Assembly (NCBI GenBank): GCA_963734595.1 | Contig: CAVTHV010000016.1 | Location: forward strand, 158,412-222,411 | Source: CAKKQX01 sp963734595 | Lineage (GTDB): Bacteria > Pseudomonadota > Gammaproteobacteria > Burkholderiales > SG8-41 | DNA length: 64,000 nt | Direction of reading: 5' to 3' | In this document: piece after piece, positions 6,927-15,534 of the stretch | Layout: each line of letters opens with the position of its first letter | How positions within the stretch are numbered: position 1 is the first letter of the stretch | Translations under genes and position numbers: made by a program | The notes under the pieces: model-generated | The model's input: the letters and a program-made list of their open reading frames with translations, nothing else | Database searches by the model: none | Told to the model about the DNA's origin: nothing

Positions 6927-8693
6927 ATGCAGGCAGCCCGTCACCCTGCCAGAAAATTGAACCCGCCCACCTCCCCGCCTTCCCGCTCCTGGCCGTCGAA
7001 GCTGTTCCCTTTTCTGCTCTGGCGGCCGCTGCTCACGCGGGACGCGCTGCGCGCGGACACCATCGCCGGCCTCACGGTTGCGCTGCTGGCGATACCCCAG
7101 TCGCTCGCCTACGCCCAGCTCGCCGGCCTGCCGGCCTACTATGGCCTCTACGCGGCGCTGATCCCGGCGGTGGTCGGGGTCATGTGGGGCTCCTCCGGCA
7201 TCCTGTCCACCGGCCCGGTGGCGATGACCTCGCTGCTCACCGCGGCGAGCATTGCGCCGCTCGCGATGCGGGGAAGCCCGGAGTTCGTGTCCTTCGCGAT
7301 CCTGCTCGCGCTGCTGTCGGGACTGTTCCAGATCGCCTTCGGCCTCTTGCGCATGGGCACGCTGCTCAACTTCCTGTCCTATCCCGTGCTGATGGGATTC
7401 ATCAACGCCGCGGCGATCATCATCGGCCTGTCGCAGCTGCCCACCATCCTCGGCATTTCGGTTTCCCAGTCCAACCACCTGCTGACCGACACCTGGCGCG
7501 TGATCACCAATATCGACTCGCTGCACGAAATCTCGCTCGCCTTCGGCCTCATCGCGCTCGCCGGCCTGTTCGCCTTCCGGAAATACGCGCCGCGGCTGCC
7601 CGGCGCGCTGATCGTGGTGGCCGCGCTCACGGTCGCGAGCTATTTCATCGGCTACGAGAAGATGGGCGGCCGCGTCGTCGGCGAAATCCCCGCCGGGCTG
7701 CCGAGCTTCGCCACGCCGCCGCTCGACTGGCACGCGACCATCTCGCTGCTGCCCGCGGCGTTCGTGATCGCGCTGATCAGCTTCATGGAGGCGATGTCGA
7801 GCTGCAAGGTGATCGCCATCAAGACGCGCACCGCCTGGGACGACAACCAGGAGCTGATCGGCCAGGGGCTGGCCAAGGTGGCGGCGGCGTTCAGCCAGTC
7901 GATGCCGGTGAGCGGCTCCTTTTCGCGCTCGGCGCTCAACCTGTCGGCCAACGCCAAAACCGGGGTCTCGTCGCTGATCGCCGCGGCGTTCGTGCTGCTG
8001 ACCCTGCTGTTCTTCACATCGCTGCTGCATCATCTGCCCAAACCGGTGCTCGCCGCGATCATCATCACGGCCCTGCTCAACCTCGTCGATTACAAGAGCA
8101 TCGCGAAATCGTGGCTGGCGCGCCGGGACGACGGCGTCGCCGCGGTGATCACGTTCGTCACGACGCTGGCGTTCGCGCCCAACATCCAGGTCGGCATTCT
8201 CACCGGCATCATGCTCTCCCTCGCGCTGCTGCTCTACCGGATGATGCGGCCGCGGGTCGCGGTGCTCGGCATGCACGAAGACGGCACGCTGCGCGACGCG
8301 GACTATTTCCAGCTGGCCGCGCTGCATCCGAAGCTCGGCGCGATCCGTTTCGACGGCTCGCTGGTCTTCGTCAACGTCGCCTATTTCGAAGAGGCGATCC
8401 TGAAGCTCGAGCGCCGCAACCCCGACCTCAAGTGCATCCTGGTGGCCGGCAACGGGATCAACGATCTCGACACCTCCGGCGTCGAAATGATCTCGAACCT
8501 GGTGGAGCGGCTGCGCGCGAGCGGCATCACGCTCGCCTTCAGCGGCATGAAGCGGCAGGTGCTGCAGGTCATGGAGCGCACCAACCTGCCGCGGATAATC
8601 GGCAGCGAGAACATTTTCCCGACCGACCGGCTCGCGCTCGACACGCTGCGGGCCGCGCTCGACAACCAGTCCACCGATGGAGGTGCATCATGA
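6927..8693 (+). CDS. SulP family anion transporter
   Basis: A 588-residue inner-membrane carrier. The N-terminal part has the SulP signature region (TIAGLTVALLAIPQSLAYAQ, then GLPAYYGLYAALIPAVVGV) and about 10-12 hydrophobic segments; the last 130 residues form a STAS domain (IRFDGSLVFVNVAYFEE...GINDLDTSGVEM). The family moves sulfate, bicarbonate or related anions; the substrate is not evident here. ATG 6927 is chosen because the alternative at 6873 sits on the divergent -10 element; neither has a strong ribosome site. Its stop overlaps the next start (ATGA). Confidence 0.88.
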   Translation: MQAARHPARKLNPPTSPPSRSWPSKLFPFLLWRPLLTRDALRADTIAGLTVALLAIPQSLAYAQLAGLPAYYGLYAALIPAVVGVMWGSSGILSTGPVAMTSLLTAASIAPLAMRGSPEFVSFAILLALLSGLFQIAFGLLRMGTLLNFLSYPVLMGFINAAAIIIGLSQLPTILGISVSQSNHLLTDTWRVITNIDSLHEISLAFGLIALAGLFAFRKYAPRLPGALIVVAALTVASYFIGYEKMGGRVVGEIPAGLPSFATPPLDWHATISLLPAAFVIALISFMEAMSSCKVIAIKTRTAWDDNQELIGQGLAKVAAAFSQSMPVSGSFSRSALNLSANAKTGVSSLIAAAFVLLTLLFFTSLLHHLPKPVLAAIIITALLNLVDYKSIAKSWLARRDDGVAAVITFVTTLAFAPNIQVGILTGIMLSLALLLYRMMRPRVAVLGMHEDGTLRDADYFQLAALHPKLGAIRFDGSLVFVNVAYFEEAILKLERRNPDLKCILVAGNGINDLDTSGVEMISNLVERLRASGITLAFSGMKRQVLQVMERTNLPRIIGSENIFPTDRLALDTLRAALDNQSTDGGAS

Positions 8694-9022
8694 GCATCCG
8701 CCTGATCTTCTCCCTGGCGATCGTCGTGCTCGCCATTGTTTTCGCGCTGCAAAACGCCGCGCCGGTGACGGTGATGTTCGTCATCTGGCGTTTCGACAGT
8801 TCGCTGGCGCTGGTCCTGGCAGGGACGTTCGTTCTGGGCGCCCTGCTCGCCGCGCTGTTGACCACGACGGCGTCGGTGCGGAAAAGCTGGAAGCTGTCGA
8901 AGCAGGAGCGCAAGGGCGGCGAACTCGAACAACGGGTGACCGAACTCGAGCAACTCGTCGCAGCGAGGGACCGGCGGATCGCCGAACTCGAACCGCGCAA
9001 AGACCGGCCCTCTCTTTCCTGA
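8690..9022 (+). CDS. LapA-domain membrane protein
   Basis: A 110-residue protein with two hydrophobic segments (residues 4-20 and about 40-62) around the FALQNAAPVTVMF turn typical of LapA (DUF1049), followed by a coiled coil (EQRVTELEQLVAARDRRIAELE). LapA/LapB proteins take part in lipopolysaccharide assembly control, but a stand-alone LapA after a SulP gene need not have that role. The GGAGG site and the four-base overlap with the SulP gene mean coupled translation. Confidence 0.8.
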   Translation: MSIRLIFSLAIVVLAIVFALQNAAPVTVMFVIWRFDSSLALVLAGTFVLGALLAALLTTTASVRKSWKLSKQERKGGELEQRVTELEQLVAARDRRIAELEPRKDRPSLS

Positions 9023-9051
9023 AGCGGCCAGCCGGTTAGAATGGGGCGCTC

Positions 9052-9619
9052 ATGGCCAATCGACTGACGAAGATTTACACCCGCACCGGCGACGACGGCA
9101 CGACCGGCCTCGTCCGACGGCTCGCGCGTGGCGAAGGATGCGCTGCGCGTCGAGGCGATGGGCGCGGTGGACGAACTGAACGGCAGCATCGGCGTGCTGC
9201 TGGCCGAAGACATGCCCGACGCCGCGCGCGCCTGCCTGCTCGACGCGCAGCACGACCTGTTCGATCTCGGCGGCGAGCTGAGCCTGCCCGGTCATCCGAT
9301 CCTGGCCGAAGCGCATGTCGCGCGGCTCGAGGCCGCGCTCGATGACTTCAATGCGAAACTGCCGCCGCTCAAGGATTTCATCCTGCCCGGCGGCTCGCGC
9401 GCGGCGGGCCTCGCCCATGTCGCGCGCACGGTCTGCCGCCGCGCCGAGCGCCGGCTGGTCACGCTGTCGCATCAGGAGCCGGTGTCGCCGCTCACGCTGC
9501 AATACCTGAACCGGCTCTCGGATCTCCTGTTCGTGCTCGCGCGGGCGCTCAACCGCCACGCCGGCCGCGGCGATGTGCTGTGGCAGCAGGGGAAGAATCG
9601 CGGAAAGACCAAAGATTGA
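9052..9619 (+). CDS. Cob(I)alamin adenosyltransferase, PduO type, one frameshift
   Basis: It transfers the adenosyl group of ATP to cob(I)alamin. The N-terminal KIYTRTGDDGTTGL is the ATP-binding signature of the PduO family. After an extra base near 9110 the frame changes and continues with RVEAMGAVDELNG; the conserved ARTVCRRAERR helix and LNRLSDLLFVLAR follow. About 188 residues in all, the usual length. It lies near a BtuF-like gene on the opposite strand, consistent with cobalamin handling. The frameshift is probably a sequence error. Confidence 0.88.
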
Positions 9620-9931
9620 ACCGCCAAGGACCGCCAAGAACGCCAAGAAGATCAAAAGCGAAGACACAGAAGGACACGAGGCACGAAGAAAAATCAAAAT
9701 AATTAACCGCCAATGAATACTGCGATGCTTGCTCAGACGTACTTTTCGAGCCAGGATAGGCATTAGCTCGAGTTCTTAATTCATTTTTCTTCCTGGCGGT
9801 TCATTTATTCTTGCTTTTGCTTTGGCGTCTTGGCGGTTCATCAATTTTTGAATTTCTTGGCGTGCTTGGCGGCCTTGGCGGTTCAATTTTATTTTTTGAT
9901 TTTCTGACGTCTTGGCGGTTTCTTCTGACTC
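9618..9931. repeat. CGCCAAGG / CCTTGGCG inverted arrays
   Basis: The left arm (9618-9655) repeats CCGCCAAGGA/CGCCAAGAA. The right part (about 9790-9931) carries several TTGGCGTCTTGGCGGTTCA and CTTGGCGGCCTTGGCGG units. A second unit type (ACACAGAAGGACACGAGG) lies at 9664-9690. The last right-hand units are inside the BtuF-like gene and encode its C-terminus. Sister copies are at 45566 and 55218. Confidence 0.88.
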
Positions 9932-10830
9932 TCTCCAGATGCTTCGCAGATCGCCCTCGCCCCTCCCACGATCCGCGGCGTCTGCCGCTGGATTTCATCC
10001 GGATCGACGTAAAACCGCGGTAAATCCCGCAGCGCTTCGACCGCCGAAGCCCGCCACTCCGCGACGAACTCCTTCTCCCCGCCCGCCGAACCGCCGCCGA
10101 GGATGACCTCGGGCCGCGCCGCCAGCACCGCTTCGGTCGAAACCTGCGGCGTCAGCGCCGGTGCGCCGGCGAACACGTTGCGCCCGCCGCACAGGGCGAT
10201 CACGTCGCTGATGATGTGGTTGCCATTGATCGTGAGAAGCGGCCGGTGCCAGATCTCGTAGAACACGCGCAGCGGCGGACGCCCGCCGTATTTCTCGCGC
10301 AGTTCGTTGATTTCATTGTTAAATTTGTCATTCACTTGCTGCGCGACGCGCTCCGTTCCTGCCAGCACGCCCACCGCGCGCACGAGGCGCGGGATGTCCG
10401 CGAGCCGCGCGGGTTCGGTGACGAACACCGGGAAACCGAGCTGCTCGAGCCGCGCCACGTCGCTCACCTGATTGCCGCTCTTCCACGCCAGGATGAGATC
10501 CGGTTTGAGCGCGAGGATGCGCTCGAGATCGACGCGCGAACCGTCACCCACGCGCGGCAGGCGCCTGGCCGCCTCGGGAAAATCGCTGAACCGTGCGACG
10601 CCGACCAGCCGCCCGCCGGCGCCTGCGGCAAACACGATCTCGGCAAGATGCGGCGCGAGCGTCACGATGCGCTGCGCCGGAGCAGGCAGCGCGAACGCGT
10701 TGCCGCGATCGTCGGTCACTGACGACGCCGCGGCCGCAACCTGTTGCAGCAGCAGCGCGGCGCCGAGCGCGAAAACGGCGCGGCGCCACAGGCGCGGCCG
10801 GGTCCGGTATTGCAAGTCGGGGGATAACAC
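9889..10830 (-). CDS. BtuF-like periplasmic cobalamin-binding protein
   Basis: About 313 residues, with an Arg-rich N-terminus and a signal segment (RRAVFALGAALLLQQVAAAA), then the type III periplasmic binding fold: RIVTLAPHLAEIVFAAGAG, ILALKPDLILAW and the second lobe NVFAGAPALTPQVSTEAV. This matches BtuF/FecB-type binding proteins for cobalamin or iron chelates; the adenosyltransferase next door favours cobalamin. No permease or ATPase genes are in the window. The start GTG 10830 is uncertain. The last residues (SQKKPPRRQKIKK) come from repeat DNA, so the natural C-terminus was probably shorter. Confidence 0.78.
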   Translation of the reverse strand: MLSPDLQYRTRPRLWRRAVFALGAALLLQQVAAAASSVTDDRGNAFALPAPAQRIVTLAPHLAEIVFAAGAGGRLVGVARFSDFPEAARRLPRVGDGSRVDLERILALKPDLILAWKSGNQVSDVARLEQLGFPVFVTEPARLADIPRLVRAVGVLAGTERVAQQVNDKFNNEINELREKYGGRPPLRVFYEIWHRPLLTINGNHIISDVIALCGGRNVFAGAPALTPQVSTEAVLAARPEVILGGGSAGGEKEFVAEWRASAVEALRDLPRFYVDPDEIQRQTPRIVGGARAICEASGESQKKPPRRQKIKK

Positions 10831-10863
10831 CGCTACGGCGTAAAACCGGGGATGGAAGAGAGA

Positions 10864-11400
10864 CTACCTCTCCATGTACTTGAGCAGCTTGGCGCTGGTC
10901 TGGCGCAGCCGCAGCGACAGCATGCTGACCAGCTTGACCAGGATCTTGGAACCGAGCTCGGGATGGTCGAGGATGATTTTCGCCATGTTGTCGCGGGTGA
11001 GCACGGCGAAGGTGGTGGTTTGCGTCGCGAGACAGGTGGCGAACCGCGGCTCGCCGTCGATCATCGACATCTCGCCCAGCGTCATGCCCGGCCCGACGCT
11101 GGTCATGTGCTGCTGCTCCATGCGCACGCCCTTCTTGAGGATGTCGACCTCGCCCTCGATGATCAGCAGCATGTAATCGCCGGAATCGCTTTCGCGGATG
11201 ATGACCTCGCCCGGCTGCGCGCGGTAGACGTCCATGTAGCCCGCCAGAAACGAGATGTCTTCGCGGCTGAACTCGGCAAAAAACGGCGACCGCCCGACCA
11301 GGCCGTAGATCTGGTCGGTCAGGGCCGTTCCGCTGCCGACCCGCTCGAGGTTGAGCAGCCGGTTCTGATCGGAAGCGGTTTCAGATTCATCCTGCGCCAT
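10864..11400 (-). CDS. Cyclic-nucleotide-binding domain protein
   Basis: A 178-residue soluble protein with one cNMP-binding jelly roll. The domain runs from about residue 35 (SPFFAEFSREDISFLAGYM) through GEVIIRESDSGDYMLLI and GPGMTLGEMSMIDGEPR, the phosphate-binding cassette, to a C-terminal helix. There is no helix-turn-helix, so this is not a CRP-type regulator. Such single-domain proteins usually act as sensors for another protein; the partner is unknown. The class III cyclase at 22162-23487 could supply a ligand (inference). Confidence 0.82.
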   Translation of the reverse strand: MAQDESETASDQNRLLNLERVGSGTALTDQIYGLVGRSPFFAEFSREDISFLAGYMDVYRAQPGEVIIRESDSGDYMLLIIEGEVDILKKGVRMEQQHMTSVGPGMTLGEMSMIDGEPRFATCLATQTTTFAVLTRDNMAKIILDHPELGSKILVKLVSMLSLRLRQTSAKLLKYMER

Positions 11401-11497
11401 TTTGCTCGCCCATCGTCATCAACGATTATCGGGAAAAGCGCCAGCCCCGGTCCAGTTCAAACGCCGCCCCGGGAAAACGGCGGCCACCCGCAGCGCG

Positions 11498-12568
<1,071 letters not shown>

Positions 12569-12596
12569 GTCAGTCCAAAGCTTGTGAAATCAACGC

Positions 12597-12602
12597 ATTA
12601 TA
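12597..12602 (-). promoter_or_regulatory. -10 element (TATAAT) upstream of aroG
   Basis: A perfect TATAAT on the minus strand, 28 bases before the aroG start. The expected -35 position falls on the edge of the repeat at 12617-12731 and is poor (CGCTCA). Confidence 0.5.
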
Positions 12603-12616
12603 GCAGGATGCGGGAA

Positions 12617-12731
12617 GAGTGAGCGAGTGGGCGGAGGGTTGAGTGGATAGTGGGGAACAGGCGAGCAGCAGAATAGCGGCGCGCGAAGCGCTCGCTCTTT
12701 CCATTCACCATTCACTCATTTACTATTCACT
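12617..12731. repeat. Inverted arrays of GAGTGGATAGTGGG / CCATTCACTATTCA units
   Basis: The left arm (12617-12658) has degenerate GAGTGAG/GAGTGGA/TAGTGGG units. The right arm (about 12700-12731) has TTCACCATTCACTCA/TACTATTCACTG units. It fills the gap between tldD and aroG. Confidence 0.7.
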
Positions 12732-12737
12732 GCTGTT

Positions 12738-14213
12738 CTAGACGGTGCCGCCGACGGTCAACCCGTCGATCCTCAGGGTCGGCTGGCCGACCCCGACCGG
12801 CACGCTCTGGCCTTCCTTGCCGCAGGTGCCCACGCCCGGATCGAGCGCGAGGTCGTTGCCGATCATCGTCACGCGGGTGAGCGCGTCCGGGCCATTGCCG
12901 ATCAGCGTCGCGCCCTTGACCGGGTAGGTGAGCTTGCCGTCCTCGATCATGTAGGCTTCGGAGGCGGAAAACACGAATTTGCCGTTGGTGATGTCGACCT
13001 GGCCGCCGCCGAAATTGACCGCGTACAGGCCGTTCTTGACCGAGGCGATGATCTCCCCGGGATCGCTGCCGCCGTTGAGCATGTAGGTATTGGTCATGCG
13101 CGGCATCGGGATGTGCGCGTACGACTCGCGCCGGCCGTTGCCGGTCGGGGCCACTTTCATCAGCCGCGCATTGAGGCTGTCCTGCAGATAGCTTTTCAAC
13201 ACGCCGTTTTCGATCAGCACGTTGCACTGCGTCGGGTTGCCTTCGTCATCGACGTTGAGCGAGCCGCGCCGCTGCGCCATGGTGCCGTCGTCGACTACGG
13301 TAACGCCGGCCGCGGCGACGCGCTCGCCGATGCGGCCGCTGAAGGCCGAGGTGCCTTTGCGGTTGAAATCGCCCTCGAGCCCGTGGCCGATCGCCTCGTG
13401 CAGCAGCACGCCCGGCCAGCCCGGGCCCAGCACCACGGTCATCGTCCCCGCCGGCGCCGGCCGCGCATCGAGATTGACGAGGGCCTGATCCACCGCTTTT
13501 TTTGCGTAGTCCTGCAGCACGGCATCGGTGAAATACGCGTAGTCGAAGCGCCCGCCGCCGCCGGCGCTGCCCTGCTCGCGCCGGCCGCCCTGCTCGACGA
13601 TGACCTGCAATGACACCCGCACCAGGGGCCGCACGTCGGCAGCCGTCACGCCGTCGCTGCGCGCCACCAGAACCACTTCGTATTCGCCGGCAAGATAGGC
13701 CATCACCTGGGTCACGCGCGGGTCGAGCGCGCGGGCCTGACGCTCCAGCCGTTCCAGCAGCGCAACCTTGTCCTGGTCTTTGAGACTGGCCAGCGGATCG
13801 CGCGGCAGATACAGCTGGTGTCCGTCGTTGCGCCTGATCACCTGCGCCGATCCGCCGCTGCCCTGGCGCGCGATGGCGCGCGTCGCCTGTGCCGCCGTGG
13901 AAAGCGCGCCGAGACTGATGTCGTCGGAAAACGCAAACGCGGTTTTCTCGCCGCTGACCGCGCGCACGCCCACGCCCTGGTCGATGCTGAAGCTGCCGGA
14001 CTTGACGATGCCTTCCTCGAGGCTCCACGATTCGCTGCGGCTGTACTGAAAATAGAGATCGGCGTAATCGACGCGGTGCGCCATGATCTCGCCGAACACC
14101 GACTGCAGCCGGTTGCCGTCGAGCGCGTAGGGGGCGAGCAGGATTTCGTTCGCCGTCGCGAACGGGGTTTCGAGCTTCGGCTTACTGGCTTGCGGTCTGG
14201 TCTCTTGCTTCAC
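12738..14213 (-). CDS. tldD: TldD metalloprotease subunit
   Basis: A 491-residue protein. TldD pairs with TldE/PmbA in a heterodimeric zinc protease that trims modified peptides and degrades unfolded chains. The active-site motif HEAIGHGLEGDF is present in the C-terminal half, with the downstream zinc ligand region DPGVGTCGKEGQSVPVG. The N-terminal domain (YADLYFQYSRSESWSLEEGI) is of normal length. The partner gene pmbA lies at 52637-53980, far away, as usual. It sits with the nitrilase and yhdP genes in the conserved order. Confidence 0.95.
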   Translation of the reverse strand: MKQETRPQASKPKLETPFATANEILLAPYALDGNRLQSVFGEIMAHRVDYADLYFQYSRSESWSLEEGIVKSGSFSIDQGVGVRAVSGEKTAFAFSDDISLGALSTAAQATRAIARQGSGGSAQVIRRNDGHQLYLPRDPLASLKDQDKVALLERLERQARALDPRVTQVMAYLAGEYEVVLVARSDGVTAADVRPLVRVSLQVIVEQGGRREQGSAGGGGRFDYAYFTDAVLQDYAKKAVDQALVNLDARPAPAGTMTVVLGPGWPGVLLHEAIGHGLEGDFNRKGTSAFSGRIGERVAAAGVTVVDDGTMAQRRGSLNVDDEGNPTQCNVLIENGVLKSYLQDSLNARLMKVAPTGNGRRESYAHIPMPRMTNTYMLNGGSDPGEIIASVKNGLYAVNFGGGQVDITNGKFVFSASEAYMIEDGKLTYPVKGATLIGNGPDALTRVTMIGNDLALDPGVGTCGKEGQSVPVGVGQPTLRIDGLTVGGTV

Positions 14214-14308
14214 TGTGATCTCGATTCGGGCTCAATAGGTGTAACTGCCTGGATGACCGATTGTACATGGCACCGCATTGCCGGAATTCAACCGCGCCTG
14301 CATCCAGA

Positions 14309-15199
14309 TTAACACCGGTGCAGGGTGCGGTGGGTGAGCGCCGGCAGGCTCTGGCGCAGACGCCGGAGATGGTCGAGATTCACCCCGCCGATCACCACTC
14401 CGGAGCCGCGTGGCAGCCGGTCGAGCACCACGCCCCAGGGATCGACGATCATGGAATCGCCGTGCGTTTCGCGGCCGTTGATGTGGTAGCCGCCCTGCGC
14501 CGGCGCGAGCACATACGCGAGGTTTTCGATCGCGCGCGCCCGGATCAGGGTTTCCCAATGCGCCTTGCCGGTGGTTTCGGTGAAGGCCGAAGGCACCAGG
14601 ATGATGTCGACTTCCTTCATCGCGCGGTAGAGCTCCGGGAAACGCAGGTCGTAGCAGATCGAGAGCCCGAGCCGCCCCACCGGCGAGTCGACGGTAACGA
14701 CATCCGTGCCCGGCTCGATGGTGCGCTCCTCGCTGTAATTTTCCTCGCCCATCTTGAAGCCGAACAGGTGGATCTTGTCGTAGCGCGCGGCGAGCTTTCC
14801 CTTGTCGTCGAAGACCAGGCAGCTGTTGCGCACTTTGGTTGCCACCGATGACGTGAGCGGCACCGAGCCGCCGACCAGCCAGATTTTGTATTTCTTCGCC
14901 GTTGCGGACAGGAACGCCTGTATCGGACCCTTGCCCTCTTCCTCGCGGATCGTCACCTTGTCGCGCTCGCGCATGCCCATGATGGCGAAATACTCGGGCA
15001 GCGCGACGAGCTTCGCCCCGCGCTCCGCCGCAATCTCGATCAGGCGCCGCGCCTCGTTGAGATTGCCCTCGATATTGGACCCCGAGGCCATCTGCACCGC
15101 CGCGATCCGCGCCAGTTCGGACTGCGGTCCGGCGACTTTGACATGGGGTTTCGCCTGCCCGAAAGAGGACTTTGGTCTGGGGCTCATGTAATTACTCAC
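14309..15199 (-). CDS. Carbon-nitrogen hydrolase (Nit-type)
   Basis: About 296 residues. The Glu-Lys-Cys triad of the nitrilase superfamily is visible: LPEYFAI (Glu), YDKIHLF (Lys) and SICYDLRFPE (Cys). The last pattern fits the Nit1/Nit2 branch, which hydrolyses deaminated glutathione or omega-amidated acids. The start is either GTG 15199, which overlaps the preceding stop (GTGA), or ATG 15187. The yhdP-small gene-nitrilase-tldD order implies one transcript. Confidence 0.88.
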   Translation of the reverse strand: MSNYMSPRPKSSFGQAKPHVKVAGPQSELARIAAVQMASGSNIEGNLNEARRLIEIAAERGAKLVALPEYFAIMGMRERDKVTIREEEGKGPIQAFLSATAKKYKIWLVGGSVPLTSSVATKVRNSCLVFDDKGKLAARYDKIHLFGFKMGEENYSEERTIEPGTDVVTVDSPVGRLGLSICYDLRFPELYRAMKEVDIILVPSAFTETTGKAHWETLIRARAIENLAYVLAPAQGGYHINGRETHGDSMIVDPWGVVLDRLPRGSGVVIGGVNLDHLRRLRQSLPALTHRTLHRC

Positions 15200-15534
15200 G
15201 TCAGCACTTCAATGGTCAATGGTTCACCGGATTTCAAATCGTTTCTCAGACTGACGCGGCCGGTGTCGATGGCCAGCGCGATCAGCCATGCACGCAACTC
15301 TTCGGCCTGCAGCATTGCTTCCTGTCCCGCCGCATGATGGATGAGCAGGCTCGCGCCGGGCTGCGCAAGATAAGCATCGACGGCCTGCCTGATCGCCGGC
15401 TGCCCGAGCATGGCCTGGCCGCTGCGCGGCCGGTCCCACAATTCGGGCGCCACCGGAAACGTCGGCCCGGCGCAGGCAAAAAACGCGGCACCCGCCAAAC
15501 TCCATCCGATGATCAATCTTAGCATGAGCTTCAT
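15196..15534 (-). CDS. Small exported protein, hidden by fusion to yhdP
   Basis: 112 residues from ATG 15534. The N-terminus MKLMLRLIIGWSLAGAAFFACAG is a signal peptide with a possible but poor lipobox (FFAC). The mature part (ELWDRPRSG, then RQAVDAYLAQPGASLLIHHA) has no recognised domain. As read, this sequence is in frame with yhdP, but the adjacent frame ends yhdP at TGA overlapping this ATG (CAATGA), so I treat it as a separate gene. It overlaps the nitrilase start by four bases. A role with YhdP or in the envelope is possible but unproven. Confidence 0.7.
   Translation of the reverse strand: MKLMLRLIIGWSLAGAAFFACAGPTFPVAPELWDRPRSGQAMLGQPAIRQAVDAYLAQPGASLLIHHAAGQEAMLQAEELRAWLIALAIDTGRVSLRNDLKSGEPLTIEVLT

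Noticed and set aside
9618..9931. CRISPR array
   Set aside because: Units are 7-12 bases, unspaced, imperfect and in both orientations; there are no unique spacers and no cas genes.
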